From Bactrocera neohumeralis (Eukaryota > Arthropoda > Insecta > Diptera > Tephritidae): a DNA stretch of 64,000 nt. Each line of letters begins with the position of its first letter. Positions within the stretch are counted from its first letter, which is position 1. Location of the stretch: assembly GCF_024586455.1 (NCBI RefSeq), contig NC_065920.1, forward strand, positions 78,670,215-78,734,214, given 5' to 3'. Below the pieces are notes generated by a model. That model saw only the letters and a list, made by a program, of their open reading frames with translations. It ran no database searches and had not been told where the DNA came from. Both the position numbers and the translations under genes were made by a program. This document shows positions 48,501 through 56,554 of the stretch, piece by piece.

Positions 48501-50953
48501 GCGGTTTTTTTCTGTGCTCACATGCCAACATGGAGAATATGTATGTATGACGAGAAGTCGCTGGAGAAAAGATGTAATGAGCTTTATCATGGATGGGGCG
48601 AAGTTAGGAGGGAAGCTTGCAGCTAGAAATTAATTCGCTAAAGCGTTTGGGAAGGAACTATGTGTCAGTCCAAAATTCTACTATTCACATTATATAAAGA
48701 AGTTTAATTTAATATTCCATACTGTTAGGCGGTTTGAACGTTGCGTTGGCGCTCACTCAATTTTAGTTTAGCGAACCCACGATCTGCTCAGTAACAGTTG
48801 TTTCCATCTACAATTGCAATAAAAATTTAACTGCGATTTTTATGCATCTTTTTCAGGCAACTCTTATAAAGTTTCCATATCACTGTCTTTTTTCCGCCGT
48901 CAAAGTTTCTATTTTTCGCTTAACGTACCTTCACCTTTATCTGCGAGCTGTTTGTTTACTCGCCTTATGATTCGCAGTTTTTTCGTCAGTTTTTGTTTCA
49001 CATGTTGTTTCGTGTTCATTTATTTACCGTTACTCGTTAAAGTGCACACATTGTCATGTGTATGCATGTATGCCGCACGTTGGCCAGACGAATGTGCAGA
49101 CGTGGCGCCCCAAGTTTGCATCAATGCTTGTCTGACGCCATTGACCGCCGTGCAAACGTCAGCGCCCCCTCGCACCCTCTCAAAAGTCAATCTATGTTGT
49201 CGAGTGTCTAGAGTTTATTTTCATGCAATCTATTTTCGGCGCTCCCCGTTGCTTCCCAATAGTGTTCTGCAATTTTTTCTTAGACAATTTTTCACATTTT
49301 TGTACCATTTTCCACTTTTAGTCGATTTTTTGTTGGCTTTTACCGTCGCAAATGGTCAATTTGAAACGGATGTTGCCATGACAAAATGATGGAGCGACAG
49401 TTGACGTCGATCGTTCTTGAGTCCACAGTTATTTGTATGCGCACAGAGACAGTGTGTGTGTGTGTGAGTGCGGGCGTTGACGTTGGATTTGTTTATTTCT
49501 AATTTTTTCCTTGTGCGCTGCCTTCTGCCCCTTGCAGTATGCAATAAGTGTCGAGATGCTCAGCACGTTGCCGAAAAATACATTAGCAAAATATGCGCGT
49601 GCTGCGCTGGATGGGGTAAACGGAGTCTGCTGGACTTTCTGATTATTCATAAAGTGATTCATACTTGCACTCGAAGAAGAAAGATACCACTGTCTATGTA
49701 TGTATTTATGTATGTGTCATAACGTGTCATAGGTACGTGACCACATATTTACTATGCCAATTTTAATTAAAGTTGAATACTATTATTAATTGTTGCAAAA
49801 TAAATGAATGCTTTCATGTGTATATATATCAATTTATTCAAAATTTAAGAGTTCATTTGTTTTATTTTGCAGGAAGTGCCAAAAATGCGGTGAATTGAGG
49901 TGAGTTACTTTAATTTCTGCGTACTATTTGTATAAGTCATAAATTTTAATATTCAAAATAATGTAGATTGATTGATAGAATTGGTTATGTAGTAAAAATT
50001 ATTCCTGAGATCATCGTTTTATGGTACATTAGGGTGGGTAAAAAAAAAATTTGGTTTTTCATATATTTGAATATCTAAAATATAGATTGATGGATATAAT
50101 TAGGTATCTAAGTACAAATTATTCCTGAGATCACGGTTATAGTATATTAGGGTGGGTGCATTTTTTTAAATAATTTTTTTTTACAGTTTCTTAGGCACTT
50201 CTAAGAGACTCTCTAAGTATGAGCTCTTAATTGTAACGTGAAGGTGCTCCGCCTTACAGTTTTATATTATATATATGTATATTGAATATTTTTATTTTCA
50301 AGTAAAAATTGCAATCTAATTATTTGAAAAAATAGCTCTTTTTATAGATTTTGTAAGAGTTTGAGTGCTTTAAGAACATAATTTTAAGAGAACCAAGCAA
50401 AAATAATATTTTTTTTTGGAGCAGCCCTAATACATATATTCTGGTACCCCAAATTACGCTGCTGGAGACTGCATTAGTGTTTTTTTCATTATTACTTATT
50501 TTTCAGGAGCTATGTAAAGACATACAGATGCCTCGCATTATTAGTCTGATTGACCCTCTTCCTCCAAATGTGATAAAGTTTACCTCTTGTAGCGATGTTT
50601 ATTTTGGAATTCTGTCTAAATCTCTCGAAAACCGAACATATATTATTTCATCACCTGACTACCTTAGTCATATTTTGCCACCTTTAATTAAGTCTTCTTA
50701 TATCTTCTGAGTAATATTTCAACGGTCATTAACGCCGTTCGTTCCTTGCCTTGACATGCAATAAAATTATACCGCGCGCTTCGTGTTAATTACGCTCGTA
50801 TATGTGCCGACACTTACCAACCACTTCCAGTTCACCGGCCGAGATCTCCGTGTGAAAAGATGGCGCATCTGCTGACACTTCACAACTATATTTGCCAGTG
50901 GTGGAGACAGTAACCGAGTCCAGTACCAATTGGCTCTCATTGGATGCTGAACG
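29859..50953 (-). CDS. Beat-family Ig-superfamily gene, five 3' exons (5' end outside window)
   Basis: Joined in phase, exons A-E encode the end of one V-type Ig domain, a complete second Ig domain, a hydrophobic segment and a long low-complexity tail. The words KYSCEVSADAPSF, SRYRVGDIVRGNCTS, HSKPAANLTWTING, GIHFVITPQHF and IRCTAHIHDVYW are, in this order, signatures of the Beaten path family. Known family members are secreted or membrane-anchored neuronal proteins that bind Sidestep-type receptors and control axon defasciculation. I cannot tell which paralogue this is. Sequons NES, NCT and NLT suit an extracellular protein. Every intron is GT-AG, and phases match: 1 between A and B, 0 between B and C, 0 between C and D, 1 between D and E. 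Introns are 6,692, 6,989, 2,761 and 3,372 bp and hold many dead transposons. Signal peptide and first Ig1 exons are not seen up to 64000. Confidence 0.88.
31010..31540 (+). mobile_element. Internally deleted mariner relic
   Basis: The plus strand carries the second helix-turn-helix region (SASVNDDDIEKVKETVLKN, then IGEIAEDLNICLES) and RVEVAKEMLDKVLVDEDLIY. It then skips the catalytic Asp motifs and ends with AIPVEAYDKCTDNWIKS and YSCIS-x-GAYF-like sequence (31417-31495). Related to the copies at 27690 and 44535. It lies in the D-E intron of the Beat-like gene, antisense to it. Confidence 0.75.
31640..32405 (+). mobile_element. Non-LTR RNase H relic with TAACC 3' end
   Basis: Plus-strand frames read FQAEAAAIKVAVDLVLRSAV (31673-31730, the catalytic Glu region), then SDSRAAILALN. 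After a stop comes SRLVKECLTSLSIPSSIFVI, then RLVWGPGLSGIARNCKADEL (hallmark WVPGHSGI-GN-KADELA; the His is replaced by Leu), and LLTGYYPVGVHAVRLGILPYAICKSCVEKDEVE. The 3' flank ends at ATCTAACCTAACCTTACC (32390-32407). It lies in the D-E intron on the antisense strand. Confidence 0.8.
32410..33940. other. Intron D-E sequence without recognisable elements
   Basis: Short motif-free frames only. Two overlapping plus frames of 84-87 codons at 33183-33446 are T-rich. Confidence 0.4.
33947..34121 (-). CDS. Beat-like exon D: end of Ig domain 2 and acidic linker
   Basis: 175 bp. The acceptor CACTTTCCAG precedes ATACGC, and the donor is AAAG|GTAAGTG. The peptide begins IRCTAHIHDVYWKSTEKSIE with the second Cys of Ig2 and the Y-W-x-S-x-E-x-S pattern typical of Beat proteins. 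It continues with EERHKHN and an acidic linker, SDDYFDSEDEQLIDRSD, ending THIK. The terminal single base joins GT of exon E to give Gly. The linker contains 9 Asp/Glu in 17 residues. Its length and acidity may help to identify the paralogue. Confidence 0.88.
34290..35150 (-). mobile_element. Non-LTR reverse transcriptase/RNase H relic
   Basis: The minus strand begins near 35120 with KFLGVVLDSKLLWKLNVEER and VKKARKAL, the end of the reverse-transcriptase palm/thumb. It then passes through a long decayed stretch to VGLVTGQNLQATHVKPMGII, NNDICRKCSEVGMRSTLQHF and LSLCVALSRTRLRYLGA (34560-34381), the Cys-rich end of the RNase H region. Stops are frequent. It lies in the C-D intron in the same orientation as the gene. 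Confidence 0.75.
35479..35690 (+). repeat. Dispersed repeat X, copy 3
   Basis: Contains GAGGGATGTTTCGCCTTCTCA, CTTTAGCTCGCCTTCAAACG, ACCGAAAGTCGTGAGCTGCTT and GTGGACTTCTACACATGACTTC. See copies at 9911 and 22395. Confidence 0.75.
35695..36880. other. Intron C-D sequence, GC-richer, no element seen
   Basis: Frames of 70-130 codons occur on both strands at 35756-36243 without motifs. Nothing repeats elsewhere in the window. Confidence 0.4.
36883..37002 (-). CDS. Beat-like exon C: middle of Ig domain 2
   Basis: 120 bp, 40 codons, phase 0 at both ends. The acceptor has an excellent pyrimidine tract, T10 then ACTTTCAG, before ACCAACCCC. The donor is AAG|GTAAGG. The peptide starts TNPSHIRHHKPMREARELET and ends AVSGIHFVITPQHFSAGKLK. 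The latter is the D-E strand region (F-V-x-x-x-HF, then G-K-L-K) that leads directly into the IRC of exon D. The acidic/basic stretch before it is variable in the family. Both flanking introns carry transposon relics, but none lies within 300 bp. Confidence 0.88.
37205..37330 (+). repeat. Dispersed repeat Y, 5' portion
   Basis: GAACAGAGTATATTAAGTTTGCCACGAAGTTTGTAACAC, then TATATAAATGATCAGCGTAACGAG and AGTCGATTTAGACATATCCG, fit the start of a very common fly intergenic repeat, as I remember it. A shorter 3' piece lies at 38540-38600. Confidence 0.65.
37335..38500 (+). mobile_element. Jockey-like reverse transcriptase relic
   Basis: Plus-strand pieces in changing frames follow the Jockey order. 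First comes KSIGSDEINMLMLKHF-like sequence (37345-37400), then a decayed finger region, a palm relic, and WGKDKKTLLATYRAIGRPVINYIA (37875-37946). The C-terminal part follows: CQNAVLCTITEYHV, KGITFFSPRNFCLGVFT and CLKRSRLLGTSVK (38250-38420). No active-site box survives. The element lies in the B-C intron, antisense to the gene. A 3' end of the same family is found at 52440-52745. Confidence 0.75.
38540..38600 (+). repeat. Fragment of dispersed repeat Y
   Basis: GATCGGTCCACTATAGCTTATAGCTGTCATACAAACAGTTCGATC is close to the phrase at 63930-63980. Confidence 0.65.
38605..40550. other. Intron B-C sequence without recognisable elements
   Basis: No domain or repeat seen. The frame at 39590-39940 (minus, 116 codons) has no motif. 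Confidence 0.4.
40554..41600 (-). mobile_element. Non-LTR RNase H relic with TAACC 3' end
   Basis: The minus strand starts with KLRYRVYSWQMFLRPHTYGG and LRSDSLSFLTNGSKLG (41590-41390). The latter is the first RNase H strand, with Asn where the catalytic Asp of TDGSK should be. After frame breaks it reads RLVWVPGHSGINGNCKVDEL (41190-41130), the RNase H hallmark. The rest is decayed. At 40570-40554 the strand ends TTTAACCTAACCTAACC. It lies in the B-C intron, in gene orientation. Confidence 0.8.
41610..43985. other. Intron B-C sequence, no element recognised
   Basis: GC-richer at 42100-42900 with TG runs (42415-42435). Overlapping frames of 60-83 codons on both strands are motif-free. 43790-43930 has a few short repeats (GATAACCGATAATTTATGGC / GCTAATTATAGCGGG-like). 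Confidence 0.4.
43992..44125 (-). CDS. Beat-like exon B: start of Ig domain 2
   Basis: 134 bp. The acceptor TTGTTTCAG lies before AAGTACC. The joining base from exon A makes GAA (Glu), followed by VPGKDPAISGIKSRYRVGD, then IVRGNCTSRHSKPAANLTW and TINGRE. This is strand B with the first Cys of Ig2 and strand C with the conserved Trp. Sequons NCT and NLT overlap these strands. I chose the donor GAG|GTGGGT because exon C starts in phase 0. An alternative donor 9 bp downstream (GGT|GTATGT) would also keep phase and would add VG plus one V-type residue, three in total; transcript data would be needed to choose. Confidence 0.88.
44535..45390 (+). mobile_element. Mariner relic, nearly full length of coding part
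   Basis: The plus strand has the second helix-turn-helix (VTDIVLENRVASVREMAREL, EISREAVRIIL, HLLGMKRILVRL at 44580-44710). It then reads NSDPTFKESIIAANETLVYE (44768-44815), where the catalytic motif TGDETW has become AANETL and the first Asp is lost. It continues with QQSSEWRE, a frameshifted middle, LW-KNNS-like and IMDHRIEP-like sequence over the second Asp region. At the end come EEIKQNSLKQLKAIPKSAF-like words. The 3' boundary resembles that of the 27690 copy (GTGTTTTATTTACAATTTC, then TTTTGTTACATTGTA). It sits in the A-B intron, antisense. Confidence 0.8.
45395..47455. other. Intron A-B sequence without recognisable elements
   Basis: Motif-free frames only, e.g. 45864-46253 and 46147-46413 on the minus strand. 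Confidence 0.4.
46890..46914 (+). repeat. (CT)n microsatellite
   Basis: ACTCTCTCTCTCTCTCTCTC runs for about 22 bp and ends CCCTC. Confidence 0.95.
47460..48500 (+). mobile_element. Non-LTR reverse transcriptase relic
   Basis: The plus strand in shifting frames reads YVEETVN (47559-47580), RGAFNNLRPLAAFTVLERFE (47668-47728), ISYADSCFYGKRN (active box YADD changed to YADS, 47909-47950), and INPSKTGFI. After a frameshift it reads RYKILNVYLPSFGGSRLKPV and a LGLILDIKLSW-like segment, then the thumb with EKVESLINSGNILWWRSLEK and ASVGLTGRCIAANCALRLKE (48220-48412). This is the same general family as the relics at 19300, 19990 and 34290. Confidence 0.75.
48665..49945. other. Intron A-B sequence, no element recognised
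   Basis: Contains a short (TG)n at 49453-49466. The frame of 145 codons at 48952-49389 is Phe/Leu/Cys-rich and motif-free. Confidence 0.4.
49951..50158 (+). repeat. Two-copy direct repeat, period about 119 bp
   Basis: ATTCAAAATAATGTAGATTGATTGATAGAATTGG...ATTATTCCTGAGATCATCG...ACATTAGGGTGGGT (49951-50039) is repeated with changes at 50070-50158. Confidence 0.85.
50144..50440. mobile_element. Putative miniature inverted-repeat element
   Basis: The left end reads TATTAGGGTGGGTGCATTTTTTTAAATAATTTT. The right end, reversed, reads TATTAGGGCTGCTCCAAAAAAAAATATTATT. The inside (GAGCTCTTAATTGTAACGTGAAGGTGCTCCGCC) has no coding frame. Terminal match is only about 8 bp exact plus AT-rich similarity, so the call is tentative. 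Confidence 0.45.
50818..50953 (-). CDS. Beat-like exon A: second half of Ig domain 1
   Basis: 136 bp. The acceptor TTTTATTGCAG precedes CGT at 50953, and the donor GTAAGTG follows 50818. It encodes 45 residues plus one base. The start RSASNESQLVLDSVTVSTTG leads into KYSCEVSADAPSFHTEISAG, the F and G strand region of an Ig domain with its second Cys. The Y-x-C pattern and the following APSF are typical of Beat proteins. One N-glycosylation sequon (NES). The partner exon with the first Ig Cys and the WYK motif should lie upstream on this strand. I searched for it by eye to 64000 without success. Confidence 0.88.
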
Positions 50954-51376
50954 CTGCAATAAAAGAAAGCGAAGAAGCGAAATATCAATAAGTGAAATGA
51001 GAAGTGAAACAAGAGCGCAATGATTGGGCCATCCAATAATATTTAAGAACTGAAGAAAAAATGAGAATGTGAATTAATCTTATGAATGGAAGTGAAGTCA
51101 GTGAAAATTGCGTACACCAATTATAAAACTTCACGTAAAGAAAATGCAGCAAAAAACCCAAAGAAAAGATTAAAAAATAAGTAGAGAAAATGAAAAATTA
51201 ATGGACGTCAATATTGCACAATAAAAACAAAGTAAAGCAAGTGTGTGCAAACAAACGGCGTAATTATGATTGCAGTGCGCAGTTCCAGGGGAATTAAATG
51301 TGAATAAGAGACATACATATTTATGCGCGAATTATAATTGAGTAATTGCGGTGGTTGAAGCTTTAAGCTGGAAAAA

Positions 51377-51505
51377 TTTGCATTTGGGACAAGCAAAAAT
51401 TCATTATTGACAACTTTTTTCCCAATTTTTTTTTGAATTTTTGCATTTGTGAACACAAGCAAAAATTCTTTATTGAAAACTTTTTTTCGCAAATTTTTTT
51501 GAATT
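51377..51505 (+). repeat. Two-copy tandem repeat, unit about 65 bp
   Basis: TTTGCATTTGGGACAAGCAAAAATTCATTATTGACAAC...TTTTGAATT (51377-51439) is followed at once by TTTGCATTTGTGAACACAAGCAAAAATTCTTTATTG...TTTTGAATT (51440-51505). Confidence 0.9.
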
Positions 51506-51509
51506 TTGA

Positions 51510-51760
51510 CTTAGTCTGAGAAAAGCTGGATAATGGAGGAGGATGTGGCTAAATGTTTCCACCTCATCTTCCTCCCTGTAATTTTGACAAGTTGTTCTCA
51601 AATATTTGAGCAACACTGTGTGAGGTCACATGGAACAGTGCCACTTAGGACACCTCTCATTACGGGCTCGTGAACCTTGCTAAAAGTAGTTACATTTATA
51701 TTCTATGTTCCATTTTATGTGTCCAGAAGGACACAACTGATGTTTGGTGACCAACGCTTA
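51510..51760 (-). mobile_element. Non-LTR C-terminal Cys-rich scrap
   Basis: The minus strand reads KYLRTTCQNYREEDEVETFS and HILLHYPAFLRLR (51630-51515), matching TCQSCREEDKVDTF of the element at 3359-4025. One Cys of the cluster is Tyr here. Confidence 0.65.
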
Positions 51761-51764
51761 CTGC

Positions 51765-52340
51765 GCTTGCATGAGCTCCATAGATCCAGCGTCCGCGTCC
51801 AGCGTTTTTAGCGAGAAAGAAGAGAGACTAATGTCCTGAAATTGGCATTAACTTAAAGTATTTTGTGGCCTTTGGGTTGAATGCCACTCTTACCGGTTTC
51901 TAAGTCTGGGGAATGTGGCGTAATCTAACGTAGTTTGGTTAGATGGGGACCAACCAGCTGCTTGAACTTTAGCGTGCGCTGAAGTTGTGCAGGTATGATG
52001 CCATCAGGTCGGGTGAACTTTAAATATTAAAATGAATTTAACGCTCATGTGAGGTGGCGCTCGTCCAGAAGATCTAAGAAGGCTGTACCGCCCTCCTGAA
52101 GCCCTCCGAGGGGCACATCCTCAGTGGATCAGTTCCTTAGCAAGCTAGGGAGTAGTTATAGTGACTCCTCACTGCCCGAAGTCGAATCACCATCCTCATT
52201 TCTAAGATAACCCATAGAAGTAGGGTTTTTTGCAATAATGCGCCACAACATCGAGGTTTCGTGACACCCTTCTACACTTTCGCAGAAGGATCTCTTTGAC
52301 ATTATTTATTTGCGACTTATATATAGCCCTTTCTGTTTTA
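51765..52340. other. Unassigned sequence between TE scraps
   Basis: Possibly more transposon remains (GC-richer at 52040-52200), but no motif in any frame convinced me. Confidence 0.3.
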
Positions 52341-52344
52341 TACT

Positions 52345-52435
52345 GCGCCCAGAAGCCGATATCGTGACAATATCTTGTCAGATAAAAAAGTTTTTCATAG
52401 AACTTGGTTTTGATCGTTCAGTTTGTTTGACAAAT
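52345..52435 (-). repeat. Dispersed repeat Y fragment, target of a Jockey insertion
   Basis: The minus strand reads GACCACCATATTTG, ACAAACTGAACGATCAAAACC, then GACAAGATATTGTCACGATATCGGC, matching the Y phrase order. The Jockey 3' end abuts it at 52440. Confidence 0.6.
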
Positions 52436-52439
52436 ATGG

Positions 52440-52745
52440 TGGTCTGTTGTTGTAACGGGTACCTAATCCCCGTTAATATGGTAAGGATTATATAATCGAG
52501 GTTCACCAACGGTAGTCCTAGGAAACGTGCTGTTTCGACGAAGTCGGACCATAGGGAGAGGGGTGTCAGATATGTGGGGTTAGCAGGGAATGCAAAGAGG
52601 TGGCTATTGTCATGCGGGGACTCGTTGCACGCTGGTCATATGTTTGATATGTCAGGGCCAATTCTGGATAAGTAGGAGTTCAACTTGCTACAGTATCCAG
52701 AACGAAGCCTCAGAGGCTTGAGGGTTCCGATATAGAGTTTGTGTA
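52440..52745 (-). mobile_element. Jockey-like ORF2 C-terminus and 3' end
   Basis: The minus strand reads LKPLRLRSGYCSKLNSYLSR (52725-52666), IGPDISNI, then after a stop PACNESPHDNSHLFAFPANP and LTPLSLWSDFVETARFLGLP. This is the conserved C-terminal block of fly Jockey-type ORF2 proteins, with its CNESPHDTxHLFxCPA-like motif (last Cys here Phe). The 3' untranslated part ends GTTACAACAACA, directly joined to repeat Y. This is the 3' remnant of the family seen at 37335-38500. Confidence 0.85.
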
Positions 52746-52791
52746 CGGTATGGAAAATAACTTTTTATGAGAAAACTCATTGCAACATTAA

Positions 52792-53476
52792 GGTGTCAGT
52801 AGGGTCATCTTTTTTCAAAATTTTATTTTTATTTTTGCATTTCCTGTTCACTTATACTCTTACAATTAATGTAGAAACCCAATTTATCATTGGAAGGTTT
52901 CGAAAAAGGCCCAAAAATAATAATACCGCTCGACGTTCGGAGCGCTCGGAGTGCACACCTCAAACTTTAAACGCGTTTTTCTCAAAACACACTTTTTTAA
53001 ACTGGCGGACATGGATTCCGGTCGAACTACTCAACCGATTTGCTTAATTTTTTGTTTAATGTTCACAAAACGCCTGGCTATCGTTCCTACTAGATTCATA
53101 TTTTTTTATAATTTATTGACAATGTTATGACAAAATTTATGTAAAAAAATATGGGGAAAAATTACAAAAAAAAACGTTAATTACTTTTTCATTTATCAAC
53201 ATTTTTTCATGATTCTAGTAGGGACGATAACCATTCACGTACTTTTTAAGAATAAATTGGGTTTTTGTGTTTCAAATGATCTGAATATGAGAAATCGTGA
53301 AAACACGCATCTCATTCACCCAGCCATTTCTCCGACAGCTGTCATCAAAAAATTCCGAAAAAAATGTTTATACACTTCACGATATACCTCATGATATGTG
53401 AAACAAGTTCTATTGTAGAATAAAAATTTCTATAAAAAAAATGTCAAAAAACATTCCGGATTACCCTACTGACCCC
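52792..53476. mobile_element. TTAA-flanked non-autonomous DNA element with inverted repeats
   Basis: TTAA at 52788-52791 is followed by GGTGTCAGTAGGGTCATC. The other end reads, reversed, GGGGTCAGTAGGGTAATC, and is followed outward by TTAA (53477-53480). So 18-bp terminal repeats with two mismatches and a TTAA duplication define a 685-bp element. Inside, GGCTATCGTTCCTACTAGATTCAT (about 53073-53098) pairs with its near reverse complement at 53209-53233. No transposase frame remains. TTAA target duplication points to the piggyBac superfamily; the terminal sequence itself is not one I recognise. Confidence 0.8.
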
Positions 53477-53489
53477 TTAAGGTGATGAA

Positions 53490-55220
53490 AGGTTCAATGA
53501 ATTTCGAATACATTTTAATTTCCCACTATGAACCAAAGTCATAAGTAATATTTCGAAAAAACAGTTATGATGATGTGATTTGGCATGAAACGTCAAAACT
53601 TCATTTAAATCCTCATTAATAATGACGAATATGATAGTGATGGTTGTAGAAATAAATCTTAATTCAAAATTTTAGAAAAATAATGTCAGTCGTACTCTAC
53701 TTAAATTATGTACAAGAAAAGTTCTGAAGTTTTATTTAGAAACGACATTTTTTAATATTTTTTTTGTTTGGAAAGCGTTCAAGTTTCTCTCTTAAACCAA
53801 AGTCCACATTCTGCTCATAAAGGCGTAGAGGTCCTAAGATCCGACCAGAAAAGAGAATAGAAAGTCCGCTATAAAGTCGCAGCTATTCGAGAATGTCAAT
53901 ATAAATGGCGCATGCGTCAGCGCCTAAAAGCATGCAAGTTTCTTTAGTGTTGTTAAGCGGAAATGGCAACCCATAAAACTTGCGAATGAAGGCGGCAAGC
54001 AGAGAAAGATAAATGCATGCACAACGCTACGAGAGTATAGCATTGCATGTGCCTTAAACCATTAACGGCTAGTTAAGGGGGGACTACTAGTGGCTGAAAT
54101 GCAAGGTTGGCTGCAGGGGGTGGGCGCCTTTAAACGCTAGCTGCTTTGATATATGCGCTCAACTCTACTTTATATACGCCAATGCAAGCACGTTTGCTTC
54201 CCCGCCTACATAACTTACATATCCTGACTGGCATCCACTTACATATGTATATGCAGGGGCAGGTCTCAGTATGTAAGTCCTGGTGCTTTGGCAAATTTGC
54301 GAAGATTGCAAAAATGAGTTATGCTTGCGCATTTGGCCGCCCTTCATGTGCACCGTGTAATGTGTGTGTGTGTGTATGAGCCGTGCTACATGTGTGCTAA
54401 CAATGCTATTAACATGTGCGCCAGTGCATGTGCATACAGGGTGTGACGTTATGTGCTCCACTACTGTGCACCTATTTGAGTACGAGTAGATTTGTGCGCT
54501 GTTTGCTGGTGAGCAAATTTGTTTGCTTGCGGTTTTGTGCACACAAACACATGCACATACACATGTGTTCATTCTTAGCTCACGAGCGTAGCCGACAAAG
54601 ACTCTTAAAGAGCAGATAACATACGACTGCACTATAAATGCCAGCTGCAGACACTTTTTCCTACATAAATAGGTGTGCATGTAGATTTAGTGCTCGCTTG
54701 CAAATGGCTTTCAGCAATTACGGAGCCTCCTTGTGTCGCCTACTTTGTTCTATTCGCCATGGATTTGCATTTGTGTGGGTTTGTGGAATGCAATCAGTTA
54801 ATAACGGCGATTAGAGATGACTTTGTGGTTTTATGTCTCCGCCTACGTATCCGCGTGGGTGTTGAAGTGCTGAGTCGTTGGTTTGATAAAACACGGTCAT
54901 AAAAGGCATTAAGTTTGGCTTTGAGCCACAAGGGATTTGCCAACAAATAAGTGTTTACTTGCACATATGAATGACACTGCTTACTTTGTGCTTATGAAGT
55001 TAGTGAGAGGGAGAGTGGAGTGTATGTGGTAGCTAATTTGCTCAGCATAGTTAGTATAAGGTCAAGGCCAAAAATTGCGATGCTTAATCGCGCGCTGTTT
55101 TTGTTTTGCTAGGTAAAATCTCTTTCTTATTTTTGCAAAGATTTTTGTTTCTACATTCAGCTATTTAATGATATTTCAATCAGAAGCGATTACATTCAGC
55201 TTTTGTCAATAAGAAAGAAC
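53490..55220. other. Upstream intron sequence, no gene seen
   Basis: CA/TG-rich at 54150-54600, giving a 171-codon Cys/His/Thr-rich chance frame on the minus strand and a (TG)n run at 54361-54377. Confidence 0.4.
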
Positions 55221-55225
55221 CATAT

Positions 55226-55728
55226 ATTGGGTAGTCGAAAAAGTATTTTCGTATTTTGTCAATAGATGCTACCAATCACATTGTGTGTTGGAAAAGTGAG
55301 ATTTTAAGCTTCATTCAATAAAAAAAAAAAAAAAATTTAAGGAGGAAAGAGGACGTTGAAAAAAGTTACATATGAACAAAAATGAGTGAAAATAATGAAG
55401 AAATTCGCTACATTTTGAAACTTGTGTATAAAAAAGGAAAAAATGCTGCGTAAGCCACCAATGAAATTTGTGAAATTTACGGAGAAGATTCTGTATCAGT
55501 TCAGCACAACAATGGTTCGCTCGTTTCCGTTCTGAAAATTTCGAAATTTCGATTTATACTGATGAAAGTCTTACACCGATGGAATAATGTCTCTAGCGGA
55601 AAAATGACGAAAAGTGGTCGACCAAAATGACTCATATTTGTTTATTTATTTATACGTATTAGTATAAATATAAAAAAATAAGTTGAAGTTTGATTAGAAA
55701 TACGAAAAGACTTTTTCGACTGCCAAAT
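55226..55728 (+). mobile_element. Miniature mariner-derived element, copy 2
   Basis: The left end is ATTGGGTAGTCGAAAAAGTATTTTCGTATTTTG. The right end, reversed, is ATTTGGCAGTCGAAAAAGTCTTTTCGTATTTC. The inside on the plus strand starts a mariner gene (ATGAGTGAAAATAATGAAGAAATTCGC at 55383). It keeps the words EICEIYGEDSVS and RFRSENF, then jumps to the 3' end at ATTTCGAAATTTCGATTTATACTG (55536-55561). This is the same joint as in copy 1 at 26061. A poly(A) stretch at 55319-55335 and a few in-frame stops mark age. Length 503 bp. Confidence 0.85.
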
Positions 55729-55734
55729 ATACTT

Positions 55735-56550
55735 TTCCTGAACATATTTAGTAAGTCCTTAGTTTTTGTCTTGTCATATTTTGTACATATCTGTTTCGCT
55801 ATTCTGCATTTGGTTGTATAATTTCAGCTGTTCTGAGCTATTGCTTCAAACTGGTTATTTAACGTCCTCTTAATCGTACCTAGCGAGTTAGAGATGCTCC
55901 TGGATTGGCCGACTAGTTTGCTTTTTCGTTACAGAAAATGGTTCTATTGCGAGGAACTTAAATTATGAACAAGTGGAGTTGACCTGCCTGAGCGCGTAAA
56001 GCCTTACATATTTTTTTAACCACACTGGCGTTTGTCATTGGCGATGATAGCGCTAGCAATAGTTATTCGGTGAAATCCACGGGCTGCTCTTTGCCTTGTA
56101 CTTCTGACTTTGATAGACGGAAGGATATAGAGATATCAAGATCCTCTGATGTTGGCATAACCCCGTCCCATCTGATCCCTCGGTATAGATTGTTATAGCA
56201 TTCCCCTCTCCTACTAAAACTATTATTTTGTAGTACTATCTAGGGAGGGAAAATGAAATTGAAGTATTTTGGTTTTATAAGTGAATAGCATCAGTTCCGT
56301 CTAATTATGGTTAACCCCTAGTCCTTTGTTTGCGGCTCATAGATGTAAGTTCGCAATGCTATATCCATAATTTTACTGATTGTGAATGGAAATTTTTTTT
56401 CCAGTGAGCGCTCTTTGGAGATCTGAGAAAATGAAATAGTCACTGGAGCTAGATTCTTACAGTACGGTAGAGGCGAAGCCCAATTCATGGATTTTTGCCA
56501 TCGCTTTCACTGACTTGTAACAAGGTGCACTGCCTTTGTGATACAGCACT
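55735..56550. other. Unassigned sequence
   Basis: No motif in any frame that I can defend. Moderate GC content could mean further eroded transposon sequence. Confidence 0.3.
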
Positions 56551-56554
56551 TATT

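Noticed and set aside
54165..54680. 171-codon minus-strand frame
   Set aside because: Rich in Cys, His, Thr and Val because it lies in CA/TG-rich DNA; no zinc-finger spacing is maintained.
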